The notes under the pieces are model-generated. The model was not told the DNA's origin. It worked only from the letters and a program-made list of their open reading frames with translations, and searched no databases. Of a stretch of 10,883 bases of DNA, positions 1 through 7,453 are shown one piece after another. Location of the stretch: contig JAFVXP010000041.1 in the NCBI GenBank assembly GCA_017501055.1, positions 1 to 10,883 on the forward strand. Reading direction: 5' to 3'. Origin of the DNA: Clostridia bacterium. Its GTDB lineage: Bacteria > Bacillota > Clostridia > Oscillospirales > CAG-382. The position numbers and the translations under genes were made by a program. Numbering within the stretch: the stretch's first letter is position 1; the number at the start of each line of letters is the position of its first letter.

Positions 1-2720
1 ACGCATTTTTCGCCTTCGGCAACGGAGACGGCAACGGAAATACCGCTTTCCTCGTCCTTATATGCGTTTTCGGGAGCGTTTTCGGAAGAAAGGCTGACCT
101 TGCTGACGATGAATACTATGGGAAGTATAGCTTCAAATTCTCTGAAGAGCTTCATTGCATCGCTTCCCTCTTCTGCATAGATAGTCAAGCTTGCTTCGAG
201 CGATTTACCGATAGTCTTTTCTGCACGTGCAAGCTCGAGTGCCTTCATAACTCCGTCACGGAGGTTGAAGAGAGCTTCATATTTTTCTTCGATCTCTGCG
301 AAGTTATAATCAGCGTTAACCTCGGGCATCGGGTTGCAGAACACGCTGTCAAGGTCGTCGGCATCAATATGGCTCATAAAGCCCCAAGCTTCTTCCGCAG
401 TGAAGGAAAGAATGGGTGCAAGGAGTCTTGTCAATGCGCTTACGATGATATACATTGCGGTCTGTGTTGCACGGCGGGAAGGATCGTTCTTAGCTTCGCA
501 ATAGAGGGTATCCTTCGTGATGTCGATATAGAGCTTCGACATATCTATCGAACAGAAGTTATGAATATCGTGATAAACGATATGGAACTGATAATTGTCA
601 TAAGCGTTGCGGACACGTTCGATAAGCTTATTAAGACGGGAAAGTGCCCATTTATCAATATCCCCAAGCTTTTCGGGAGCAACCATATCTTTGTTCGGGT
701 CGAAATCGGTTTCGGGAGTGCCGAGGTTTGCAAGAAGGATACGCAAGGTATTTCTAAGCTTGCGGTAGGATTCCGAAAGCTGTTTGAAAATTTCCTTGGA
801 GCAACGAACGTCGGCATGATAGTCAGAGGATGCAGCCCAAAGACGAACGATGTCCGAGCCGAAATCCTTGATAAGATCTGCAGGGTCAACACCGTTGCCA
901 AGGCTCTTATGCATTGCACGGCCCTGACCGTCAACGACCCAGCCGTGTGTTAATACCTGCTTGAAGGGAGCACCCTTATCAAGCGCACCGACAGCAGTCA
1001 AAAGGCTGGATTGGAACCAACCGCGGTATTGGTCTGCGCCTTCAAGATATACGTCTGCAGGCCAAAGGTCGGGAGTGTCGTGCATAAGCGATGCAAAGTG
1101 AGTTGAACCCGAGTCGAACCAGCAGTCGAGCGTATCGGTTTCTTTTTCAAAGCTCTTGCCGTTACAGTGCGGGCAGGAGAAGTTTTCGGGGATAAGCTCG
1201 CTTGCTTCTCTTTCAAACCATACGTTAGAGCCGTATTCGTCGAAGAGAGCGGATATTTTTGCAATAGATTCGGGAGTGGAAACAGGCTTTCCGCAGTCCT
1301 TACAGTAGAACACGGGAATGGGAAGACCCCAACGGCGCTGACGTGAAATACACCAATCGGCTCTTTCACGGATCATGCTGACCATTCTGTCCTCGCCCCA
1401 AGCGGGGAACCACTGAACGTTTTCTATCGCCTTTATTGCCTGTTCCTTAAAGGATTCAACAGAGCAGAACCATTGAGGTGTTGCACGGAAAATAATGGGT
1501 TTTTTGCAACGGTCGTGGTGAGGATAGGAGTGGATAATGCTTTCGGATGCAAAGAGTGCGCCCGATTCCTTCATATCCTCAAGAATAACAGTATTGGATT
1601 CTTCTGTCTTAAGTCCTGCATATTTACCTGCATAATCGGTATGTCTGCCGTAATCGTCAACGGGAACGACCAAATCTATGCCGTATCTCATACAGGTCTG
1701 ATAGTCGTCCGCACCAAAACCGGGAGCTGTATGAACACAGCCGGTACCGCTGTCCATGGTAACGTATTCCGCATAGACCAAACGGGAGGTTTTGTCAAGG
1801 AAGGGGTGCGAAGCCAACATATTTTCGAAGAATGCTCCGGGGAAGGTAGCAAGAACTTCGTAATTTTCAAATCCGCCCATCTTCATGGTCTTGTCGGCAA
1901 GAGCCTCTGCCATAATATAGGTTTCACCGTTTTCTGCCTTTGCAAGCACGTAGCTTTCACGGGGGTTAAGGCAGATAGCCATATTGCCGGGAAGAGTCCA
2001 TATTGTGGTGGTCCAAATGACAAAATAGGTATTATCAAGGTCAAAGCCGTTAAGCTTGCCTAAATCGTCCTTTATTTTGAATTTAACGTAAACAGAAGTA
2101 CAGGGATCGTCGTGATATTCAATATCCGCTTCTGCAACTGCTGTAGCACAGAAGGGACACCAGCTTACGGGCTTAAGTCCCTTATAGATAAAGCCCTTAT
2201 CGAACATTGCGCCGAAGATCTTAACCTCCTGCGCTTCGAAGTGCTTATCCATAGTGCGATAGGGCTTGTCCCAATCGCCTACAACGCCGAGACGCTTAAA
2301 GCCGGACATCTGCTTTTGGATAAAGTCCTCTGCAAAATCCTCGCAAGCCTTTCTGAATTCGGGAACGGTCATATCCTTGTTGAGGTCTTTTTTGGTCTTT
2401 TCAATTGCTCTTTCGATAGGAAGACCGTGGTTATCCCAACCGGGAGTATAGGGGGTATAATGACCGCTCATAGCCTTGGATTTTATAATAAAATCCTTAA
2501 GCACCTTGTTAAGCGCATGGCCCATGTGGATATATCCGTTGGAAAAGGGAGGGCCGTCGTGAAGAATGAAGGGAGTTTTGCCTTCGTTCTTTTTAAGCAT
2601 TTTCTGATAAAGCTCGTTTTCCTTCCAACGCTCGAGCATTTCGGGTTCTTTTGTGGGAAGGTTTGCTCTCATCGGGAATTCCGTAGAGGGCAAATTGAGT
2701 GTATCCTTATAGTCTTTCAT
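1..2720 (-). CDS. ileS: Isoleucyl-tRNA synthetase, 3' end cut by window edge
   Basis: Cytoplasmic class I synthetase that charges tRNA-Ile with isoleucine using ATP. The frame is open from ATG 2720 to the left edge (906 codons). The HIGH motif appears as HMGH (residues 65-68) inside DGPPFSNGYIHMGH, followed by PGWDNHGLPIE. The CP1 editing insert, WCISRQRRWGLP and a Cys-pair ribbon (CKDC...CPHC, from about residue 470) follow. The KMSKS loop reads MHKSL (603-607), keeping the essential lysine. The last visible residues, GEKC, match the start of the C-terminal CxxC zinc finger of the ~920-residue bacterial IleRS type, so perhaps 25-30 residues are missing. It lies 30 bases after divIVA with no promoter, T-box or strong Shine-Dalgarno in the gap (ACGAAAACCA before ATG), so it is probably cotranscribed with divIVA. 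Confidence 0.97.
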   Translation of the reverse strand, partial: MKDYKDTLNLPSTEFPMRANLPTKEPEMLERWKENELYQKMLKKNEGKTPFILHDGPPFSNGYIHMGHALNKVLKDFIIKSKAMSGHYTPYTPGWDNHGLPIERAIEKTKKDLNKDMTVPEFRKACEDFAEDFIQKQMSGFKRLGVVGDWDKPYRTMDKHFEAQEVKIFGAMFDKGFIYKGLKPVSWCPFCATAVAEADIEYHDDPCTSVYVKFKIKDDLGKLNGFDLDNTYFVIWTTTIWTLPGNMAICLNPRESYVLAKAENGETYIMAEALADKTMKMGGFENYEVLATFPGAFFENMLASHPFLDKTSRLVYAEYVTMDSGTGCVHTAPGFGADDYQTCMRYGIDLVVPVDDYGRHTDYAGKYAGLKTEESNTVILEDMKESGALFASESIIHSYPHHDRCKKPIIFRATPQWFCSVESFKEQAIKAIENVQWFPAWGEDRMVSMIRERADWCISRQRRWGLPIPVFYCKDCGKPVSTPESIAKISALFDEYGSNVWFEREASELIPENFSCPHCNGKSFEKETDTLDCWFDSGSTHFASLMHDTPDLWPADVYLEGADQYRGWFQSSLLTAVGALDKGAPFKQVLTHGWVVDGQGRAMHKSLGNGVDPADLIKDFGSDIVRLWAASSDYHADVRCSKEIFKQLSESYRKLRNTLRILLANLGTPETDFDPNKDMVAPEKLGDIDKWALSRLNKLIERVRNAYDNYQFHIVYHDIHNFCSIDMSKLYIDITKDTLYCEAKNDPSRRATQTAMYIIVSALTRLLAPILSFTAEEAWGFMSHIDADDLDSVFCNPMPEVNADYNFAEIEEKYEALFNLRDGVMKALELARAEKTIGKSLEASLTIYAEEGSDAMKLFREFEAILPIVFIVSKVSLSSENAPENAYKDEESGISVAVSVAEGEKC

Positions 2721-2750
2721 TGGTTTTCGTAAATGCGATTCTGCAGATGA

Positions 2751-3509
2751 TCACGAATCGCTTTCTCCCATCATAAATTTAAGATATTCGTCCTCTGCCT
2801 TCTTTGCTTCCTTGGAAAGCTCGGGCTGGGGAGCAGTTTTTTCCATTTCTGCAGCAGCTTCTGCCTGCGCTTCGGCAACAGCCTGCGCTTCGGCCTCCGC
2901 CTGGGCTTGTTCCTCTGCTATTTCCGCAACGTAAGGCGGTTCTTCGGTCTTAAGCTCACGCACGGTCTTTCTGCGTGCGGTCTCTTCCTCGATTCTGCCC
3001 TTAACGTCATTGAAGATGTTTGCAACAAGCATATCGTCATCGGGAAGAACGATGTCTTCGATCTCGTTGACGCTTAGATTCTTAAGCTCTTCGATGTGGG
3101 TTCCGTAAAGCTCGTAAAGCTGTTTTTTAAACTCGATTATACGGGTACGCATGACCCAAGCCTTTTCCTTTTCGGATTGAAGCTGTTGACGGAATTCCGC
3201 AATAACGCCGTCGCAACGGTCCTTTATAGCACCCGTTATAACGTCTGCACGGTCGTTTGCGTCGGTAATGATCTTTTCTGCCATTTTCTGCGCAGAAATA
3301 AGCGTGCTTCTTATAGATTCCTCTTCGTCCTTTATTTCGTCGAGGTTTGTAACGACGATACGCAATTTGCGTTCAAGCTCGTTATTTTCACGGTAAAGCT
3401 CTGTATATTTTTCAAGAAGGAATTCAAGATATTCATCAACCTCTTGGGGGTTATAGCCCTTGAAGGTCTTTTGAAACTGTTTGTTTTTTAATTCGTGAGG
3501 TGCCAACAT
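2751..3509 (-). CDS. divIVA: DivIVA-family polar/septal coiled-coil protein
   Basis: Peripheral membrane scaffold that binds curved membrane at septa and poles and recruits division or cell-wall factors in Gram-positives. The N-terminal lipid-binding domain is recognisable (LAPHELKNKQFQKTFKGYNP, then EVDEYLEFLLEKY, residues about 2-34). Two coiled-coil stretches follow (about 30-70 and 80-150). After residue ~190 there is a low-complexity linker of Ala, Gln and Glu, ending in a short tail with EDEYLKFMMGE. I chose ATG 3509 (252 residues). A TTG two codons upstream (3515) is also open, but the AAAGGA motif sits 3 bases from the TTG and 9 from the ATG, so the ATG fits better. The gene begins a transcription unit with ileS and has its own promoter. 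The family is certain; its partners in this organism are unknown. Confidence 0.93.
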   Translation of the reverse strand: MLAPHELKNKQFQKTFKGYNPQEVDEYLEFLLEKYTELYRENNELERKLRIVVTNLDEIKDEEESIRSTLISAQKMAEKIITDANDRADVITGAIKDRCDGVIAEFRQQLQSEKEKAWVMRTRIIEFKKQLYELYGTHIEELKNLSVNEIEDIVLPDDDMLVANIFNDVKGRIEEETARRKTVRELKTEEPPYVAEIAEEQAQAEAEAQAVAEAQAEAAAEMEKTAPQPELSKEAKKAEDEYLKFMMGESDS

Positions 3510-3556
3510 AGCCAAACGTTCCTTTCGGGATATTTATTATTAAGTCGATTAAAGAC

Positions 3557-3585
3557 ATTATAGACATTTTTAACGCCCAAAAGCA
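3557..3585 (-). promoter_or_regulatory. Probable sigma-A promoter for divIVA-ileS
   Basis: On the minus strand a perfect TATAAT (3557-3562) lies 17 bases downstream of a weak -35 TGCTTT (3580-3585). It sits about 48 bases upstream of the divIVA ATG and just after a terminator-like hairpin, where a new transcription unit would be expected to start. The -10 is convincing and the -35 is poor. Confidence 0.55.
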
Positions 3586-3591
3586 CTACTT

Positions 3592-3631
3592 AAAAAATCC
3601 GTTTCGGCCCGCTAAAAAACGAGCGAGCCGA
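3592..3631 (-). terminator. Terminator-like hairpin after yggT
   Basis: The minus strand carries a 10-bp stem (TCGGCTCGCT with AGCGGGCCGA, arms 3622-3631 and 3604-3613, one T-G wobble) around an 8-base T-rich loop. A run of six T (3592-3597) follows after a 6-base gap. It begins 7 bases beyond the yggT stop. The gap between stem and T-run makes termination less certain than for a textbook site, so some readthrough into divIVA-ileS is likely. Confidence 0.6.
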
Positions 3632-3638
3632 CACAAAT

Positions 3639-3908
3639 TTATATCGGTAGTGCAGATTGAACCAATATTATCAGCAAGCAGGTTGCCATAAAGGAAAAAT
3701 CAATAGGAGATTCCGCAAACACGGGCACCCTTGAGAGCAGCCCTCTCACAGGCGCAACAACGGGTTCCGTAACCACACAGCAAAAGATGAACACCGGGGA
3801 TTCCTCGTTGGAAAAGAAGCTTAAAAGCGCCCGTCCGAGCAAAAGCCACGATAATGCGCTTAAGAAAAACTGTACCGTGTGCGAAACTATAAAAAACAAT
3901 TCTTCCAA
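3639..3908 (-). CDS. yggT: YggT family membrane protein (YlmG-like)
   Basis: Small integral membrane protein of 89 residues with one YGGT repeat, the same size as B. subtilis YlmG. Two hydrophobic segments are visible (about 8-28 and 68-86). Between them lies the family signature TEPVVAPVRGLL, followed by DFSFMATCLLIIL. The family is linked genetically to division and envelope organisation, but its biochemical role is not established. The start is a TTG at 3908; a GGAG motif ends 9 bases before it and no ATG lies nearby in frame. The start is only 18 bases after the sepF stop, which implies cotranslation in one mRNA. A ylmH homologue, which normally follows in Bacillus, is absent; a terminator-like hairpin comes instead. 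Confidence 0.9.
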   Translation of the reverse strand: MEELFFIVSHTVQFFLSALSWLLLGRALLSFFSNEESPVFIFCCVVTEPVVAPVRGLLSRVPVFAESPIDFSFMATCLLIILVQSALPI

Positions 3909-3926
3909 GTGATCAAGCTCCGTTTT

Positions 3927-4385
3927 TTAGCGGAAAAGTTCTCTGGGTCTGCTCTGTTCTTCTTCAACAGCAGCAGCTTCGGGCTGTTCGCCGGAAACGT
4001 CAACGTTCTTGGGAGTTACAACGTAAGTTGCGTTTGCAACCTTTTTAACCTGGCCGTCGATTGCGAAAACAACACCGCAAAGGAAGTCGATAATTCTCTT
4101 TGTGGTTTCCTTGTTGGTTTCTTCGAGGTTAAGAACAACGGTACGTCTTGCAAGGAGATGTTCGCCGATGGTACGTACTTCGTCAAAACGTTCGGGCTTA
4201 ACGACCTTCATTTCAAGCGCAGTGGAAGAGATGCTTCCGGTAGATCTGGAAACGGGAGCAGCCTTGGGGGCAGCAGGTGCCTGTACTGCAACCTCTTCCT
4301 CTTCTTCGTATCCTTCAAATTCTTCGTTTTCGTCGTAGTCTTCTTCAGCCTTGAAGATGTCGTTCAAACGATCCATGATTCCCAT
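3927..4385 (-). CDS. sepF: SepF cell division protein
   Basis: SepF is an FtsZ-binding membrane anchor that bundles and aligns FtsZ filaments at the septum. The 152-residue product has the expected parts. An amphipathic N-terminal helix (MGIMDRLNDIFK, residues 1-12) would insert in the membrane. A very acidic, then Ala/Pro-rich linker spans about 13-55. The folded SepF core (about 57-130) contains KPERFDEVRTIGEHLLARRTVVLNLEE and RRIIDFL-like elements (here KRIIDFLCGVVFAIDG). A second short acidic tail closes the protein. AGGAGG lies 8 bases before the ATG at 4385, deciding the start over an internal Met at codon 4. It lies between yggS and yggT, as in many Firmicutes. Confidence 0.95.
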   Translation of the reverse strand: MGIMDRLNDIFKAEEDYDENEEFEGYEEEEEVAVQAPAAPKAAPVSRSTGSISSTALEMKVVKPERFDEVRTIGEHLLARRTVVLNLEETNKETTKRIIDFLCGVVFAIDGQVKKVANATYVVTPKNVDVSGEQPEAAAVEEEQSRPRELFR

Positions 4386-4421
4386 AATTTGTTCCTCCTG
4401 ATTATGTTATTCTAAAATTAA

Positions 4422-5105
4422 TTACGGATTGGGGTAAACTCTTTTTCCGAATATAGAACTGCCCACTCTTACAAGGTTCGAGCCGTTCTCTACTGCGGTT
4501 AAATAATCATCACTCATGCCGAGCGATAAAATATCCATACTACTATTATCTACATTTAGATGCGATATGTCAATAAATATTTTCTGCATTTTGCAAAAAT
4601 ATTCGGAATTATTTCCGCCTTCGACACATTTTGGCGGTATTGCCATCAATCCACGCAGTTTTATATGAGGTAACGACCCCAAAAATCTGCAAAAGTCAAT
4701 CGCATTCTCGGGAGAAGTACCCGATTTTGTGGCTTCGTTTCCGATATTTATCTCGGCAAGCACGGGCATTACAATACCCTTTTTCGCCGCCTGGCGTTCA
4801 ATCTCCAGAGCAAGCGATTCTCTATCCACCGATTGTATCATATCGACCTTGTCGATTATATATTTGACCTTATTCGTCTGCAATGCGCCGATGAAATGAA
4901 TTTCGGTCTTGTTTCTGTTGATAAATTCGTATTTTTCCAAAAGCTCGTTAACACGGTTTTCGCCTATAAGGTCAACACCGCAGTCAAGCGCAAAATTTAT
5001 CATTTCGTGCGGAACGGTCTTTGTTGCGGCAAGAAGCCTTGCTCTGCCGTTAAGCTCCGACAAAATCCTATTTATATTTTCTTCCACTTGTTTTTTGCCG
5101 TTCAT
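4422..5105 (-). CDS. yggS: YggS/PROSC family PLP homeostasis protein (YlmE-like)
   Basis: Single-domain alanine-racemase-like TIM barrel that binds pyridoxal phosphate through a Schiff-base lysine. Family members buffer free PLP and affect amino acid and keto acid pools; no catalytic activity is established. The PLP lysine is K29 in LLAATKT. Other family motifs seen are HFIGALQTNK (70-79), RGLMAIPP (151-158), LGMSDDY (195-201) and RVGSSIFG (213-220). The 227-residue length is normal. I chose ATG 5105, which overlaps the preceding stop codon as TGATG. GAGG lies 8 bases before it, whereas the TTG one codon upstream (5108) is only 5 bases from that motif. The overlap implies translational coupling to the HlyD-like gene. 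Confidence 0.95.
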   Translation of the reverse strand: MNGKKQVEENINRILSELNGRARLLAATKTVPHEMINFALDCGVDLIGENRVNELLEKYEFINRNKTEIHFIGALQTNKVKYIIDKVDMIQSVDRESLALEIERQAAKKGIVMPVLAEINIGNEATKSGTSPENAIDFCRFLGSLPHIKLRGLMAIPPKCVEGGNNSEYFCKMQKIFIDISHLNVDNSSMDILSLGMSDDYLTAVENGSNLVRVGSSIFGKRVYPNP

Positions 5106-6454
5106 CAATGGATCCTCATTCCGTCGTAAATATCTATACCGTTTATAACAACGGCATCGTGGAGAGAAAGCTTTGTTTTCGAGGAATATTCAATATCACG
5201 TCTGTTGGGATATGCAGGGTTCTTCGGAATTGCACAAACCGAATATCCTCCGTGATTATAAAGCACCTCTGCTTCCTTGAAAACGACCTTTGTGCCGACA
5301 ACGACGTAAACGCCCGTCTTGCCGTCCTGCATACGCAAAGAGCTTGTGCTTATACGTATTCCCTCGTACTGCGCCTTCGGCAATTCTATGGTCTGACATC
5401 TTGAATAGTCAAAGCCCGAGGGCATATCCTTGGAGCTGAAAACGAGAATCGTCGTATCGGTATCGGTTCTTGCAATACGGCGTTCGAGCTTCATATTAAG
5501 CTGTGTATTGTTTGAATATTGGAAGGTTATCGGATAGAAATTGCCGTCCTTGAAGGTTTCCGCAACACGCTTGTTAACACCGACTGCGATATACCAGGTT
5601 GAGGTTAAAACTATCTTGCCCGAGGAATTATCGATAATGCTTTGGTCGGGAGAGGATTCCGCAAGATGCTCGAAATCCTCGCTCGTAAGTTCTTGAAGCT
5701 TATCTATCGTGAAGATATTTTCATATCCGTCAACGTTGGAATAGAAATATCCGCTTTTCGGCGCAGTAGTTGTGGAGCTTACGCCCGAAAGCGATTCGAC
5801 AAGCAATTTTCTTTCGTGGGTAAGGCTTGAAAGCTCGACAGCGTAGCTGTGCGACTGTGTCAACGCCTGACGGCGGTTCATAAGTATCAAAAGCTCTTCA
5901 CGTTTTCTTATGATCTTGTCAAATTCGTTATCGTCGGCACGGCGTACCATTTCAAGCACAAGCTTGTCAATACCGCTGTCTATCATCGTGATATTCGTCG
6001 TCGAAGCACCCGTCGAAAGACTGCTCTTTTCGAGCACGTCGATCCTTTTGTCGATCTCGCTGATCCTTGCCTGGATCTTAACGTCTTCCGGGTCGGAATA
6101 GGTTATGGCGACGTTTTGGTCCTTACGAACCTTTTCTCCGTCTGTTGCAAGGAAACAATCGGTGCCGACCTCACGGGAAGGAATCAAAAATTCATCACGG
6201 AAAAGGAAGGCTTCAAGCTCCTGGCTGTCGGCAATATTCGCATAGGACGCAACCTCGGTATCGATAAGCGTACCGACGTTCAACATAAGCTGGAGGAAAA
6301 CGTACGCAACGACAGAAACGGCAAGTATCGCCGTACCGAACTGCGCCAAGAAACGCTTTGAAATTTTAAGCAATCTCTTACCAAGCGGTGTTTTTCTTTT
6401 AATTCCGCGTGTTTTCACCGCAACGGCTGTTTCCTTTGTCTTTTTGTTTGCCAT
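5105..6454 (-). CDS. HlyD-like membrane-anchored adaptor protein
   Basis: This 449-residue protein has a basic cytoplasmic N-terminus (about 1-36) and one transmembrane helix (about 39-59). The outside region has the plan of an HlyD/membrane-fusion protein. A first beta-barrel half contains DGEKVRKDQNVAITY (about 105-119), like the lipoyl hinge motif. Helical hairpin segments rich in Glu, Lys and Leu follow (about 125-220). A C-terminal beta domain ends with KTGVYVVVGTKVVF and a VVINGIDIYDGMRI tail. No transporter ATPase or permease is adjacent; the neighbours are miaA and division genes. A role at the septum or envelope is therefore possible, but only by context. AGGAGG lies 8 bases before the ATG. 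I recognise the fold class, not a specific function. Confidence 0.8.
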   Translation of the reverse strand: MANKKTKETAVAVKTRGIKRKTPLGKRLLKISKRFLAQFGTAILAVSVVAYVFLQLMLNVGTLIDTEVASYANIADSQELEAFLFRDEFLIPSREVGTDCFLATDGEKVRKDQNVAITYSDPEDVKIQARISEIDKRIDVLEKSSLSTGASTTNITMIDSGIDKLVLEMVRRADDNEFDKIIRKREELLILMNRRQALTQSHSYAVELSSLTHERKLLVESLSGVSSTTTAPKSGYFYSNVDGYENIFTIDKLQELTSEDFEHLAESSPDQSIIDNSSGKIVLTSTWYIAVGVNKRVAETFKDGNFYPITFQYSNNTQLNMKLERRIARTDTDTTILVFSSKDMPSGFDYSRCQTIELPKAQYEGIRISTSSLRMQDGKTGVYVVVGTKVVFKEAEVLYNHGGYSVCAIPKNPAYPNRRDIEYSSKTKLSLHDAVVINGIDIYDGMRIH

Positions 6455-6475
6455 AGCTTTTTCCTCCTTCCTTTT

Positions 6476-7354
6476 TTATATATATATTATCTCGTCTGCT
6501 TCTTTTCGGTTAAACCAGGTCAATTGACGTTTTGCGTAATGTCTTGTATTAAGACAGATATTCGTTTTCACGGTCTCAATATCGCAAAGACCGTCGAAAT
6601 AGGGATAAAATTCCTTATACCCAATAGCCTGCGAAGCCGTGGGGGTATCTCTCAAGCCCATTTTGTCAAGCATTTCTGCTTCTTCCAAAAGTCCAAGCTC
6701 AAACATCTTATCGACACGCCTGTCGATCCTTTGATAGATCGTTTCACGTTCCTTTGGAGTTATATAAACGGTATGGGGAGCATAGATGCTCTCTGTTTCC
6801 CTGCTTTTTTTATCAAGCTCGGTCTTTGTCATACCCGTTTTTATAAACATCTCAAGCGCACGGACGACACGTTTTATATTGTTCGGGTGGATACCTTCGG
6901 CAGATTCGGGGTCTACACTCTTCAATCTCTCGTGCAAAGCCTCTGCCCCGTTTTCTTCCGCTTCCTTGAACAGCGATTCCCGAAGTGCAGGGTCGTCTTC
7001 CGTTGCAGAAAGGCTTATGCCCGATATGAGAGTATCGATATAAAGTCCCGTTCCGCCTGCGATTATGGGGATTTTGTTCCTTGAAACAATATCGTTTATT
7101 GCGCTTGACGCAAGTTGAACAAACCTTGCCGCAGAGAACGGCTCTGATATATCGGCAACGTCGATAAGGTGATGCGGTATTCCCTGCATCTCCTCAAGGC
7201 TCGGTTTTGCGGTACCGATATCCATTTTGCGGTAGATCTGCATCGAATCGCCGCTGATGATCTCACCGCCAAGCTTTATTGCGCTGTTTATCGCATATTC
7301 ACTTTTTCCGCTTGCCGTCGGTCCGACAACGACGATAACAGGTATTTTTTCCAT
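6476..7354 (-). CDS. miaA: tRNA dimethylallyltransferase
   Basis: MiaA transfers a dimethylallyl group from DMAPP to N6 of A37 in tRNAs reading UNN codons, in the cytoplasm. The P-loop is GPTASGKS (11-18). The substrate-binding segment SGDSMQIYRKMDIGTAKP lies at 34-51, IAGGTGLY at 98-105, RVVRALE at 162-168, SQAIGYKE at 241-248 and RHYAKRQLTWF at 271-281. At 292 residues it is slightly short for the family but has all the usual motifs. The Shine-Dalgarno is weak (GGTAG, 7 bases before ATG), in contrast to the strong sites of the genes that follow. It is the first gene of the unit reading through the HlyD-like gene (21-base gap) to yggT. Confidence 0.96.
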   Translation of the reverse strand: MEKIPVIVVVGPTASGKSEYAINSAIKLGGEIISGDSMQIYRKMDIGTAKPSLEEMQGIPHHLIDVADISEPFSAARFVQLASSAINDIVSRNKIPIIAGGTGLYIDTLISGISLSATEDDPALRESLFKEAEENGAEALHERLKSVDPESAEGIHPNNIKRVVRALEMFIKTGMTKTELDKKSRETESIYAPHTVYITPKERETIYQRIDRRVDKMFELGLLEEAEMLDKMGLRDTPTASQAIGYKEFYPYFDGLCDIETVKTNICLNTRHYAKRQLTWFNRKEADEIIYI

Positions 7355-7366
7355 ATTTATCTACCG

Positions 7367-7411
7367 AAAAAACGTCGATTCGGGCGCAGAGCAATTCCGC
7401 TTCTGCGCCCG
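7367..7411 (-). terminator. Strong GC hairpin between the ligase gene and miaA
   Basis: Perfect 10-bp arms CGGGCGCAGA / TCTGCGCCCG (7381-7390 and 7402-7411) enclose an 11-base loop, in which two more pairs can form around a bulge. On the minus strand six T (7367-7372) follow after 8 bases, so it may end the upstream ligase transcript, imperfectly. The start point predicted from the promoter at 7418-7446 falls almost at the first base of the stem, so the hairpin would also cap the 5' end of the miaA mRNA. Which role dominates cannot be told from sequence. Confidence 0.5.
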
Positions 7412-7417
7412 TTAATT

Positions 7418-7446
7418 ATTATATCTGAAATATATTAAAAACGCAA
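7418..7446 (-). promoter_or_regulatory. Probable sigma-A promoter for the miaA-yggT unit
   Basis: TTGCGT (7441-7446), an exact 17-base A/T-rich spacer and a perfect TATAAT (7418-7423) lie on the minus strand, 8 bases past the ligase stop codon. Transcription would start near 7411, giving a miaA leader of about 57 bases that begins with the GC hairpin. Confidence 0.7.
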
Positions 7447-7453
7447 TGCCTTT

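Noticed and set aside
369..2732. Plus-strand open frames of 190-206 codons across the ileS region
   Set aside because: They lie opposite conserved IleRS motifs, lack plausible ribosome binding sites and encode no recognisable protein.
2840..2930. Imperfect short repeats (gcttcggc / cctgcgcttc) inside divIVA, considered as a DNA repeat element
   Set aside because: They encode the Ala/Gln/Glu-rich linker and keep the frame; codon repetition explains them.
3510..3515. TTG start for DivIVA two codons upstream of the ATG
   Set aside because: The Shine-Dalgarno-like AAAGGA is only 3 bases from the TTG but 9 from the ATG, and family members normally begin at or near the ATG.
5106..5108. TTG start for YggS one codon upstream of the ATG
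   Set aside because: GAGG spacing and the TGATG overlap with the preceding stop favour ATG 5105.
7381..7411. Bidirectional terminator reading also on the plus strand
   Set aside because: No T-run follows on the plus strand and no plus-strand gene lies upstream that would need it.
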